In this document: positions 47,593 to 55,978 of the stretch, in pieces | How positions within the stretch are numbered: position 1 is the first letter of the stretch | Layout of the letters: every line of letters starts with the position of its first letter | NCBI GenBank assembly: GCA_900112325.1 | Contig: FOLJ01000014.1 | Span: 155,778 to 219,777 of the forward strand | Length of the DNA: 64,000 nt | Direction of reading: 5' to 3' | From: Micromonospora sediminimaris | Lineage (GTDB): Bacteria > Actinomycetota > Actinomycetes > Mycobacteriales > Micromonosporaceae | Notes under the pieces: generated by a model | Database searches by the model: none | What the model was told of the DNA's origin: nothing | The model's input: only the letters and a program-made list of their open reading frames with translations | Made by a program: the position numbers and the translations under genes

Positions 47593-50168
47593 TTCCGTCC
47601 TCCTTCGCTCCACGCCCCGAGCGGTGGCACGGGTATCTCGGTGGTCTCCTCAGACTCTGCCCGCCGTACGCCGCTGTACAACCTGGACAACATCCCGCCG
47701 ACGGCTTCCGGATCCGGATCGTCGCGGGCCGTCGACTGCTGCTCTGGACGGGCCGGCTGGGTCACCGCACTGAGCTGCGCCATCGGCACCCGCATCGGCA
47801 GACCCCGTTCGTTCGTCCCGGCGGTCACCGGCACGGCCGGCGGGGCCGGCGCGCCGGCCCCGACCGCGGGGACGACCGACGACGAGGGGCCCTCCCGCGA
47901 CCACCAGCCGCTCCCGCCGCTGGCCGGTGCCGCTGCCGGGGCGAGCACGTCCTCGGCGCGTACCGGCACCGGGTGGGCCTGGCGGGGCACCGTGGTCGGA
48001 CGTCGCCCGGCCACCGGCAGATCCGCCGGCCCCGGGTCGGCCGGGGCGACCGCGACCGGGCGAGGTGTCGCGACGGGCAGCCCGCGCGGCGAGGGCACCG
48101 GGTCCAGGCTCGGCGGCGGCGCTTCGGCAAGCAGCGGACGCGGCAGGCGTACCCGGGCCACCAGTCCACCGGCACCGCCGTGCAACCGCACCTCGATGCC
48201 GTGCCGAGCGGCGAGGTGACTGACCACGAACAGACCCATCCGCTCGACCGCCGCCACGTCGGCGGCCGGCGGGGCGGCCAGCACCGCATTCGCCTCCGCC
48301 AGTGCCGCCGGGCTCATCCCGAGGCCCTGGTCGGCGATCTCGATCACCGCCCCAGACCCCTCCACCCGGGCCATCACCTGCACGATGGTGTCCGGCCGGG
48401 AGAAGGCGGTCGCGTTCTCCAGCAACTCGGCCAGCAGGTGCACCAGCTCACCAACCGCGTGCCCGACCACGTGCAGATCCGCCACCGCCTCGTGCCGCAC
48501 CCGCTGGTACTGCTCGATCTCGGCGCTGGCCGCCAGCAGCACCGCGCTCAGCCCGATCGGCCGGTTCCACCGGCGGGTCGACTCGGTACCGGCGAGCACC
48601 AGCAGGCTCTCGTCGTTACGGCGCATCCGGGCGGCGAGGTGATCCAGCTTGAACAGGTTCTCCAGCTGCTCGGGGTCGCCCTCCTCGCGCTCCAGGTCGT
48701 CGAGCAGCTCCAGCTGCCGCTCCACCAGCACCTGGCTGCGTCGGGCGAGGTTGATGAACATCGCGTTGACGTTGCGACGCATGTTCGCCTGCTCGACGGC
48801 CACCCCGACGGCGCTACGGTGCACCGCGACGAACGCCTCGGCCAGTTCTCCGATCTCGTCGAGCGACCGTACGACCGCCGGCGAGACGTCGATCGGCGGT
48901 ACGCCACCGGAGACCGACCGCAGCCGGGCCAGCGCCTCGGGCAGCTCGATCTGCGCGATCCGCAGCGCCTGTGAACGCAGCAGCCGGATCGACCGGGCCA
49001 ACGACCGACCGATCAGCACCGAGATCAGCACCGCCACCAGCAGGACCGTGATGATCACGCCGACGACCAGCAGCGTCTCCCGCAGCTGGGTCTCGCTCGC
49101 GTCGTCGGCCTGCCGCGCCGAAGCCGACAGCACGTCTGCCTCAAAGCCCTGCAACAGCTCGTGGCGGGCCTCGCTGGCCGTCCACCACTGCTCCGCGTCA
49201 AGCACCGCCGACCCGGACGTGCCCTGCGACAGCGCCTGCTCCTCCATCCGGGAGGCGGCGATGAAGGCGGGGTCCAGGCTCATCTCGTCGTAGCGGGTCA
49301 CCTGTGCGCTCGTCGCCGCGATCCGGAACGCGCCGAGCGCGGTCAACTGACGCGCCCGCAGGTCAGGCAGCTGGGCCGCGTCCTCGGAGTCGTAGCTGCC
49401 GGCACGGGCCGCCGCGTACAGCTCCGCCCGGACCCGCGAGGAGAGTTCCTTGGCCCGGGCGAACTGCACGTAGCGCAGCACCGCGTCGGCCAGCTCCGGC
49501 CGGTCGGCGCCGGGCGTCGGCTGGGCGAGCAGATTCAGCAACGCGTCGATCGCCCGGTGGTAGTTACCGATGATGGTGTCGTCGCTGAGCACCACCGTGG
49601 TCATCGTGTTCCGGATGTAGCCGACCTGCTGGTACGCCTGGGAGGCCACCACGTAGACGTCCCGCCACGAGGCGTCCGCCTCGGCCAACGGCTCAGCCGC
49701 CGCGCGCAGTTCCGCCGCTGCCTGGTCGGCGGCGTCGCGGTAGGGCTGCAACACGGCCAGCCGCTCCTCGCTCGCCTCCTCGTCGGCGGCGTCACGCAGC
49801 GCGGGCAGTTCCCCGGCTGTACGGTCGCGCTCCATCTGCAACCGGTGGGTCAGCGTGGTGATCTCGCGTCCGATGCCGACCTGGGCGGCGAAGTCACCCA
49901 GGACGCTGGCGCGGCTGACCAGGCTCTCGGTCTGCACCCCCGCCAGCACCAGGAAGGCGACCGACGGAATCACCAGCACCGTGGCCAGCTTGGTCCGCAT
50001 CCGCCAGTCCCGCAGGCGCAGGGCAGAGCGACGCCGGTGGGGTACCACCCGGACGTCGAACCGACGCCGGCGGTGCTGCGACACCCCGTGCGCCTGCTCC
50101 GGTCCTACACCCACCCGCTCCTCCTCCCCCACGCGTCCGCCGCGGTCCGGGGAGCGCCGTCCATCCAA
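47589..50168 (-). CDS. NIT-domain sensor histidine kinase (conservon CvnA-like)
   Basis: This 859-residue membrane kinase has a basic leader, a first TM helix (LATVLVIPSVAFLVLAGV, about 62-80), an extracellular nitrate/nitrite-sensing (NIT) helical domain (about 85-360), a second TM (LLVVGVIITVLLVAVLISVL, about 370-390) and a HAMP-like linker. Then comes the family phosphoacceptor segment FINLARRSQVLVERQLELL...LFKLDHLAARMRRN, and a HATPase domain with N-box AELLENATAFS and G1 ADQGLGM. The last 200 residues are Pro/Ala-rich. The exact start is unsure; GTG 50132 is an alternative to 50168. With the roadblock gene it forms a shortened conservon. Confidence 0.9.
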   Translation of the reverse strand: MDGRRSPDRGGRVGEEERVGVGPEQAHGVSQHRRRRFDVRVVPHRRRSALRLRDWRMRTKLATVLVIPSVAFLVLAGVQTESLVSRASVLGDFAAQVGIGREITTLTHRLQMERDRTAGELPALRDAADEEASEERLAVLQPYRDAADQAAAELRAAAEPLAEADASWRDVYVVASQAYQQVGYIRNTMTTVVLSDDTIIGNYHRAIDALLNLLAQPTPGADRPELADAVLRYVQFARAKELSSRVRAELYAAARAGSYDSEDAAQLPDLRARQLTALGAFRIAATSAQVTRYDEMSLDPAFIAASRMEEQALSQGTSGSAVLDAEQWWTASEARHELLQGFEADVLSASARQADDASETQLRETLLVVGVIITVLLVAVLISVLIGRSLARSIRLLRSQALRIAQIELPEALARLRSVSGGVPPIDVSPAVVRSLDEIGELAEAFVAVHRSAVGVAVEQANMRRNVNAMFINLARRSQVLVERQLELLDDLEREEGDPEQLENLFKLDHLAARMRRNDESLLVLAGTESTRRWNRPIGLSAVLLAASAEIEQYQRVRHEAVADLHVVGHAVGELVHLLAELLENATAFSRPDTIVQVMARVEGSGAVIEIADQGLGMSPAALAEANAVLAAPPAADVAAVERMGLFVVSHLAARHGIEVRLHGGAGGLVARVRLPRPLLAEAPPPSLDPVPSPRGLPVATPRPVAVAPADPGPADLPVAGRRPTTVPRQAHPVPVRAEDVLAPAAAPASGGSGWWSREGPSSSVVPAVGAGAPAPPAVPVTAGTNERGLPMRVPMAQLSAVTQPARPEQQSTARDDPDPEAVGGMLSRLYSGVRRAESEETTEIPVPPLGAWSEGGRK

Positions 50169-50238
50169 CCAGGCCCGGGAGCAGTGTCAACGCCCTGCCC
50201 TTATGAACGGTTAAGGAAGGGTACTGCTGGTCGCAACC

Positions 50239-51621
50239 CTATGCCGAGGTCGCCGAGTCTTGATCATCCGTCCGGCCGATGTCGGCCACCACCACGGCAT
50301 CGGCGATCCGGCCGGTGGCCACCAGCGCCGCGCCGGTGGCCCCGATCTCCGGGTGCCGCGCGAAGTGGACCGGCCGGGGGGCCAGCACCGCCGCGAACGC
50401 TCTCCGCCACCAGCTCGAGGCGGCCATCGCGCCGCCGCCGAGGACCACCTCCACCGGCCGGCCGACCGTGGACTCCAGCACCACCAGGTCGTCGACGACC
50501 TGCTCGCACACCCCGTACATGAGCCCGGCCAGCATCTCCACCGCAGTGGTGCCGAAGCCCAGTCCCCGCAGCTCGCCCAGCCCGGCCGGGCGCATGCCCG
50601 GCGGACGGTCACCGCCGAACCGGACGTTGGTCGGCCGACCGCCGTCGGGCGGCAGCAGGTCCAGCGCCGCCTCCAACTCGCGGCCGGTCGGCAGCCGCAG
50701 CTCCCGGTCCGCCCAGGCGAACAGGTTCCCGCCCGAGGAGTACGCGACCCCGGTCACCACATGGTCGTGGTCGACGCGGTAGCGCCACAACCGGTGGGGC
50801 AGGGCGGTCGGCTCGGCGGACGTCGACATCCGCTGCAACAGCCGCACCGCCGAGGACGTACCCACGGTCACCGCCGCCCGGGTCGGGTCGACGCAGCCGG
50901 AGCCGACGTTGGAGGCGGCGCCGTCGCCGAGCGGTGGCGTCCACCGGGCCGAAGCAAGGGCCGGCCACCGCCGCCCGTACTCGGCGCGCAGCCTCCCGTG
51001 CCAGCCGCGCGGGGCCAGTTCGGGAAGGTCGGCACCGTCGCTGCCGGCCAGCGCGCAGGCCTCCGGGTCCCAGTCCAGCGTGTGCAGGTCCAACAGGCCG
51101 GTGCCGGACGCCTGGGACATCGACATCGGCGCCTCGGTGAGCAACCCGCCGAGCACGTACTCGACAAGTCCGGTGAACCGGCCCACCCGGTCACCGGTGT
51201 GGACTCGCAGCCAGGGCAGCCGCACCGACCAGTAACAGCGGTGCCACCAGGTGCCGGTGCGCTGGTGGAAGGCGTCCGGGTCAACCGGGCCGACTGCGGT
51301 GGCCGAGGGCTCGGGCCGGGTGTCGAGCCAGGTCAGCACCGGGCCGAGCGGCTCGTCGTCGGCACCCAGCGGCACCACCGAGTGCCACTGGCCGCTGATC
51401 GCCACCAGTTCCACCCCGTCCAACCAACCCTGTCCGTGCAACTCGTCCAGGCACTCGATCAGGCAGGCCAGGTAGGCACGGGCGTCCAGGGTGCCGGCAC
51501 CCTCGTCGTCGACGGTGACCGCCATGCGGCGACGAGCCAGCGCCCCCGGCAACGGTTGCGCGTCGTCCAGCACAAGCCCACGCACCGACGAGGTGCCCAG
51601 GTCCAGCGCGAGAATCTTCAT
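50239..51621 (-). CDS. FGGY-family carbohydrate kinase (gluconokinase-like)
   Basis: This 460-residue sugar kinase has the N-terminal phosphate-binding LALDLGTSSVRGLVLD, VAISGQWHSVVPLG, the substrate region TWLDTRP, the second ATP motif AAVTVGTSSAVRLL and the adenosine motif EVVLGGGAMAASSWWR. These features, with TWLDTR and the GTSSAVR form, resemble gluconate or xylulose kinases, but the substrate cannot be fixed. ATG 51621 lies near the divergent trp leader. Confidence 0.88.
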   Translation of the reverse strand: MKILALDLGTSSVRGLVLDDAQPLPGALARRRMAVTVDDEGAGTLDARAYLACLIECLDELHGQGWLDGVELVAISGQWHSVVPLGADDEPLGPVLTWLDTRPEPSATAVGPVDPDAFHQRTGTWWHRCYWSVRLPWLRVHTGDRVGRFTGLVEYVLGGLLTEAPMSMSQASGTGLLDLHTLDWDPEACALAGSDGADLPELAPRGWHGRLRAEYGRRWPALASARWTPPLGDGAASNVGSGCVDPTRAAVTVGTSSAVRLLQRMSTSAEPTALPHRLWRYRVDHDHVVTGVAYSSGGNLFAWADRELRLPTGRELEAALDLLPPDGGRPTNVRFGGDRPPGMRPAGLGELRGLGFGTTAVEMLAGLMYGVCEQVVDDLVVLESTVGRPVEVVLGGGAMAASSWWRRAFAAVLAPRPVHFARHPEIGATGAALVATGRIADAVVVADIGRTDDQDSATSA

Positions 51622-51687
51622 CGCGGGTCAACGTACCCGGTGATCGTGACTCGACAACGCTGCCGGGCACCGGGTCCGCCGATCGGC

Positions 51688-51716
51688 TTCCGCGCCGACC
51701 ACCCGACGCGTAGAGT
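51688..51716 (+). promoter_or_regulatory. Probable promoter of trpL-trpEG
   Basis: A TAGAGT -10 box (51711-51716) with a weak -35-like TTCCGC (51688-51693, spacer 17) lies 6 nt before the leader-peptide ATG. Transcription would begin at or next to that ATG, making the leader ORF nearly leaderless. Confidence 0.5.
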
Positions 51717-51722
51717 GTTCGC

Positions 51723-51782
51723 ATGCTTGCGCGATTGACCTGCTGGTGGCCCGCCGACCCGGCGGCCCTCCCCCGCGCGTAG
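51723..51782 (+). CDS. trpL: Trp leader peptide (19 aa) of the attenuator
   Basis: The short frame encodes MLARLTCWWPADPAALPRA, with tandem Trp codons at 51744-51749. It ends in TAG 11 nt before the attenuator hairpin and 94 nt before the anthranilate synthase gene. Ribosome stalling at the Trp pair when charged tRNA-Trp is scarce would control hairpin choice downstream. Small size, position and the paired rare Trp codons make the call strong although the product itself has no homology signal. Confidence 0.88.
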   Translation: MLARLTCWWPADPAALPRA

Positions 51783-51792
51783 CTTCATCAAC

Positions 51793-51816
51793 GCGGCCGC
51801 CCGACGAGGCGGCCGC
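51793..51816 (+). terminator. Attenuator hairpin of trpEG with competing antiterminator
   Basis: Terminator arms are GCGGCCGCC (51793-51801) and GGCGGCCGC (51808-51816). An upstream hairpin CCGCC/GGCGG (51751-51755 with 51761-51765) directly follows the Trp codons. Its second arm, GGCGGCC (51761-51767), is also complementary to GGCCGCC (51795-51801). A ribosome stalled on the Trp codons would cover the first arm and free the second to block the terminator, the classical 1:2/2:3/3:4 scheme. There is no U-run, as usual in high-GC hosts. Confidence 0.85.
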
Positions 51817-51876
51817 CGGTCATCTCCCGGTTTCCGGGCCGCCCCCCAACGGTGGTCACCCGGCCTGAGGAGACCG

Positions 51877-53787
51877 ATGCACCAGCTCACCGACCTGCTC
51901 GACACGCTCGCCGCCGGCTTCGACCCCGGCCCGTTCGCGCTGTTACGCCGCGACGGCGCCGAGCATCTCGACCTGTTCACCGGGGCCGTGTCGACCGTCG
52001 ACCGGCTCGTCGACATCCCGCTGCCCGCCGCAGCCGCCGGCCCGGCGACGCTGGCCCTGGTGCCGTACCGCCAGGTCGCCGAGCGGGGCTTCGCCTGTGC
52101 CGACGACGGGGTACCACTGGAATGCCTCCGCGTCGACCACCACCACCGGCTGCCGCTGGCCGGTGTCCTCGACGCCCTGCCGACCGCGCCCGTCCGCACC
52201 ACCGGCGCCGCCTTCGACATCAGCGACGACGAGTACGCCGCCATCGTGGCCCGGGTGCTGGCTGACGAGATCGGCCACGGAGAGGGCGCGAACTTCGTCA
52301 TCCACCGTACGCTGCGCGCCCAGGTGCAGGGTGCCCCGCTGGCCGCCGCGCTGGCGGCACTGCGCTCACTGCTGATCCGGGAGCGCGGAGCGTACTGGAC
52401 ATTCGTGGTGCACACCGGGGCGCGCACCCTGGTCGGTGCCAGCCCGGAGCGGCACGTAAGCGTCGACGACGGTCTGGTGCTGATGAACCCGATCAGCGGC
52501 ACGTTCCGGCACACCGGCGCCGCTGCCGACCGGGCCGCGCTGCTGCGCTTCCTCGCCGACACCAAGGAGACCGAAGAGCTGTACATGGTCCTCGACGAGG
52601 AGTTGAAGATGATGGCCACCGTCGCCGAGCACGGTGGGCAGGTCGTCGGGCCGTACCTGAAGGAGATGTCGCACCTGGCGCACACCGAGTACCTGCTGGC
52701 CGGACGGGGCACGAAGGACGTCCGCGAGGTGCTGCGGGAGACGATGTTCGCGCCGACGGTGACCGGCAGTCCGATGGAGAACGCCTGCCGGGTGATCGCC
52801 CGGCACGAACGCACCGGACGCCGCTACTACTCCGGGGTGTTGGCCCTGCTCGGCCACGACGAGACGGGCCGGCAGAGCCTCGACGCGCCCATCCTGATCC
52901 GTACCGCCGAGATCTCCCCCGCCGGTGAGTTGCGGGTACCGGTCGGTGCGACCCTGGTCCGCCATTCCACCCCCGCCGCCGAGGTCGCGGAGACCCACGC
53001 CAAGGCCGCCGGGGTGCTGGCCGCCCTCGGTCTCGGGCCGCAGGCGCCGGCCGGGCCGCGGGCGACGCACCGGCTCGCCGACGATCCGCAGGTACGCGCC
53101 GCCCTCGCCGCCCGCAACGCGCCGCTGGCCCGGTTCTGGCTGGACCAGCGGCCACCGGGCGCTCTGGCCCTGCCCACCCTGACCGGCCGCCGGGCCCTCA
53201 TCGTCGACGGGGAGGACACCTTCACCGGGATGCTGGCCCACCAGCTCGGCGCCCTCGGGCTGTCGGTGACCGTCCGGCCGTGGCAGGACGAGCAGCCGGT
53301 CCAGGCGTACGACCTGGTGGTGGTCGGGCCGGGCCCGGGTGACCCGACCGGGGACACGGAGAAGATGACCAGGTTGCGCGCCCTGCTCACCCGGTTGCTG
53401 GACGCCGGGCACCCGACGCTCGCCGTCTGTCTCGGTCACCAGCTCCTCGCCGGTCTGCTCGGGCTGCCCGTGTACCGCCGGGACGCCCCCTACCAGGGGC
53501 TGCAACGCACGGTCACCCTCTTCGGCACGCCCCGCCGGGTCGGCTTCTACGCCACCTTCACCGCCCGCGCCACCACCGGCCGCCTGGATGGGCCGTACGG
53601 GCCGGTGGAGCTGGCGCGCGACGAGTCCGACGGCGCGGTGCACGCCCTGCGGGGCCGCGGCTTCGCCGGGGTGCAGTTCCATCCCGAGTCGGTGCTCAGC
53701 CCGGACGGGGTGGCGGTGCTGACCGACCTGCTGCGCGACCTGCTGCCGGCAGCGGCCGGTGAGTTGTCCCCGGCGGCGCAGGCATAG
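51877..53787 (+). CDS. trpEG: Fused anthranilate synthase (TrpE-TrpG)
   Basis: This 636-residue protein joins a chorismate-binding TrpE-type domain (about 1-410) to a glutamine amidotransferase (TrpG-type, about 440-625). The synthase part shows GANFVIHRTLRAQV, GASPERHVSV, NPISGTFRHTG, ELKMMATVAEHGG and the long helix DTKETEELYMVLDEEL. The amidotransferase has VVGPGPGDPT, the nucleophile in LAVCLGHQLLAGLLG and the His-Glu in VQFHPESVLS. Actinobacterial fused enzymes of this kind make anthranilate for tryptophan or for secondary metabolism, and phenazine PhzE is similar. The Trp attenuator in front argues for tryptophan control. ATG 51877 follows GAGGAG. Confidence 0.9.
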   Translation: MHQLTDLLDTLAAGFDPGPFALLRRDGAEHLDLFTGAVSTVDRLVDIPLPAAAAGPATLALVPYRQVAERGFACADDGVPLECLRVDHHHRLPLAGVLDALPTAPVRTTGAAFDISDDEYAAIVARVLADEIGHGEGANFVIHRTLRAQVQGAPLAAALAALRSLLIRERGAYWTFVVHTGARTLVGASPERHVSVDDGLVLMNPISGTFRHTGAAADRAALLRFLADTKETEELYMVLDEELKMMATVAEHGGQVVGPYLKEMSHLAHTEYLLAGRGTKDVREVLRETMFAPTVTGSPMENACRVIARHERTGRRYYSGVLALLGHDETGRQSLDAPILIRTAEISPAGELRVPVGATLVRHSTPAAEVAETHAKAAGVLAALGLGPQAPAGPRATHRLADDPQVRAALAARNAPLARFWLDQRPPGALALPTLTGRRALIVDGEDTFTGMLAHQLGALGLSVTVRPWQDEQPVQAYDLVVVGPGPGDPTGDTEKMTRLRALLTRLLDAGHPTLAVCLGHQLLAGLLGLPVYRRDAPYQGLQRTVTLFGTPRRVGFYATFTARATTGRLDGPYGPVELARDESDGAVHALRGRGFAGVQFHPESVLSPDGVAVLTDLLRDLLPAAAGELSPAAQA

Positions 53788-53818
53788 CCGGCCCGATCCC
53801 GGGTAGCGCTGTCCATGG

Positions 53819-53862
53819 CCGACGGTCCGGGCGGGTCTGAGAGCCCCCGCCCGGACCGTCGG
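53819..53862. terminator. Strong bidirectional terminator
   Basis: CCGACGGTCCGGGCGGG and its exact complement form a 17-bp stem with a 10-nt loop between the convergent trpEG and wrbA genes. Confidence 0.9.
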
Positions 53863-53881
53863 TCCTGTGGTGTCGGGCCGC

Positions 53882-54499
53882 TCAGGCGGCCATGCCCTGC
53901 TTGAGCGCCGCGCCGATGCGTACCGCCCGCTTGGCGGTCAGCGCGACCGCCCCCAGCGCGACGTGGTCGGGCGCGGTCTCGCCGTTGTTGCTGGTGTGCG
54001 AGGCACCGTACGGGTTGCCGGCGGTGAACTGGCTCGGCTCGGTGTACCCGGGGGTGACCACGATCCCGCCCCAGTGGTAGAAGACGTGGAACAGCGACAG
54101 CAACGTCGACTCCTGCCCGCCGTGCTCGGTGGCGGTGGAGGTGAAGGCCGAATAGACCTTGTTCGCCAGCGCGCCCTGGGCCCACAGCGGGCCGGTGGTG
54201 TCGATGAACTGCTTGAGCTGGGCGGCGACCAGGCCGTAGCGGGTCGGCGAACCGAAGATCACCACATCCGCCCAGCTGAGGTCGTCCGGCTGCGCCTCCT
54301 CCACGTCCTGGGTCTCCATCCGGTGCGCCTGCCATCCCGAGTTGGAGCGGATCGCCTCGTCCGGTGCCAGCTCCCGTACCTTGCGCAGCCGCACCTCCGC
54401 ACCCGCCTCACCGGCGGCCTCGCAGGCCGCCTGCGCCATCTGGTAGGTGATGCCCGTAGCGCTGTAGTAGATCACCGCCACCTTGACCTGTGCCGCCAT
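53882..54499 (-). CDS. wrbA: NAD(P)H:quinone oxidoreductase, WrbA type
   Basis: This 205-residue flavodoxin-like protein has KVAVIYYSATGITYQMAQAA as the FMN phosphate loop, VVIFGSPTRYGLVAAQLKQFID, FTSTATEHGGQESTLLSLFHVFYHWGGIVVTPGY and the tail GNPYGASHTS, all diagnostic of WrbA. It reduces quinones by two electrons. ATG 54499 follows a strong AAGGAGGAAGGA site; the frame extends upstream without family match. Confidence 0.96.
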   Translation of the reverse strand: MAAQVKVAVIYYSATGITYQMAQAACEAAGEAGAEVRLRKVRELAPDEAIRSNSGWQAHRMETQDVEEAQPDDLSWADVVIFGSPTRYGLVAAQLKQFIDTTGPLWAQGALANKVYSAFTSTATEHGGQESTLLSLFHVFYHWGGIVVTPGYTEPSQFTAGNPYGASHTSNNGETAPDHVALGAVALTAKRAVRIGAALKQGMAA

Positions 54500-54623
54500 C
54501 GCTCGTCCTTCCTCCTTGGGATCAGCTCCGGCGACTACCCGATGCTTGCGGTGACAAACATTGGGCGGCGCGCGTGGATATCTGGTGGCCGGCACCGGCG
54601 GCGTACTGGCAGGCTGGTCGGCG

Positions 54624-55112
54624 ATGGAGATCAGGATCGCGACCGCCGACGACTGGCCCGGCATCTGGCCCTTCCTGCGCGAGATCGTCGCGGCGGGTGA
54701 GACGTACACCTGGCCCCGGGACGTCGACGAGACACAGGCCCGACAGATGTGGCTGGTAACTCCGCCGGGCCGCACCGTGGTCGCCGTCGACACCGACGGC
54801 ACGGTCCTCGGCTCGGCGAAGCTGACCCCCAACCAGCTCGGGCCGGGGGCACATGTCGCAAACGCCAGTTTCATGGTCGCTCCGTCGGCGGCCGGGCGCG
54901 GCATCGGGCGGGCGCTGGGCGAGCACGTGCTGGGCCTGGCCCGCGCCGACGGCTACCGGGCGATGCAGTTCAACGCGGTGGTCGCGGTCAACACCCGCGC
55001 GGTGGCGCTGTGGCGGTCACTCGGCTTCGAGGTGGTGGGGCGGATCCCGGAAGGCTTCCGACACGCCGTCGACGGCTACGTCGACCTGCTGGTGATGTAT
55101 CGGCGGCTCTGA
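54624..55112 (+). CDS. GNAT-family N-acetyltransferase
   Basis: This 162-residue acetyltransferase starts MEIRIATADDWPGIWPFLRE. The acetyl-CoA-binding motif A is NASFMVAPSAAGRGIGRALGEHVL (R-G-x-G-x-A form, about 90-113), followed by AMQFNAVVAVNTRAVALWRSLGFE and VVGRIPEGFRHAVDGYVDLLVMYR. That pattern recalls phosphinothricin-acetyltransferase-like and related small-molecule acetylases. The substrate is unknown. The frame runs further upstream, but ATG 54624 fits the fold start. Confidence 0.92.
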   Translation: MEIRIATADDWPGIWPFLREIVAAGETYTWPRDVDETQARQMWLVTPPGRTVVAVDTDGTVLGSAKLTPNQLGPGAHVANASFMVAPSAAGRGIGRALGEHVLGLARADGYRAMQFNAVVAVNTRAVALWRSLGFEVVGRIPEGFRHAVDGYVDLLVMYRRL

Positions 55113-55154
55113 GCGGCGCGTCGACCGTCGCGCACCGCCGGATAGCCTGGGCCG

Positions 55155-55745
55155 GTGATGCTGCCCCTGCCGACCGGCGAGTTCCAGGCGTACCTGTTCG
55201 ACTGCGACGGCACGATCGTCGACTCGATGCCCCAGCACTACATCGCGTGGCGGGACACCCTCGACCGGTGGGGCTGTGCCTTCCCCGAGGACCTCTTCTA
55301 CGCCTGGGCCGGGCGACCGACCGCGGACATCGTCGTCGCCCTGAACGAACAACACGGCCTGGACATGCCGGTGGAGACGGTCGTCGCGCACCGGGAGACG
55401 CGGTTCCAGCAGCTGCTGCCCACCGCCGCCGGCATCCCCGGTGTGCTGCGGCACATCGACGACGCGCACGGACGCATCCCGTTCGCCGTGGTCTCCGGCA
55501 GCACCCGGGAGGCGGTCACCGCCTCGCTGGACGCGCTGGGCATCCTCGACCGGTTCGACGTGTTGGTCTGCGCGGGCGACTACGCCCGTCCCAAGCCCGA
55601 CCCGGAGCCGTTCCTGCGCGCCGCCGAACTGCTCGGCGTACCGCCGCGGTCCTGCCTGGTCTTCGAGGACGCGGACCTGGGCATCGAGGCCGCGACCGCA
55701 GCCGGCATGGCCGCCGTCCGGGTGCCGCAACCCCGTCGGGGCTGA
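55155..55745 (+). CDS. HAD-superfamily phosphatase (beta-phosphoglucomutase-like)
   Basis: This 196-residue HAD hydrolase has motif I YLFDCDGTIVDSM with the nucleophilic Asp (about 16-18), motif II VVSGSTREAV, the motif III Lys in DYARPKPDPEPFL and motif IV FEDADLGIEAATAAGM. The helical cap (about 25-90) marks it as subfamily I, close to beta-phosphoglucomutase and sugar-phosphate phosphatases. Starts are GTG 55155 or ATG 55158. It follows the GNAT gene by 42 nt. Confidence 0.93.
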   Translation: MMLPLPTGEFQAYLFDCDGTIVDSMPQHYIAWRDTLDRWGCAFPEDLFYAWAGRPTADIVVALNEQHGLDMPVETVVAHRETRFQQLLPTAAGIPGVLRHIDDAHGRIPFAVVSGSTREAVTASLDALGILDRFDVLVCAGDYARPKPDPEPFLRAAELLGVPPRSCLVFEDADLGIEAATAAGMAAVRVPQPRRG

Positions 55746-55978
55746 CCGCGAGCCCGCCCCGGCTTGCTCAAGATATCCGCAAGTTGCGTGGTTCACAGTT
55801 CTCGAACAGGTAGGAAAACGTCATCCTGTTGACACCGGTGCCGGCATTTCCGTAGCCGCCCTCACACCGGTCGACCTGAACGGGGGATCGCGCTCCGCCA
55901 CCAACGATGTTGGCGTAGCGCGATCAGGGGGAACCGCCCGGTGTTCCGGCCCGAACGGTGTTGTCGGTGTCAGCACCT

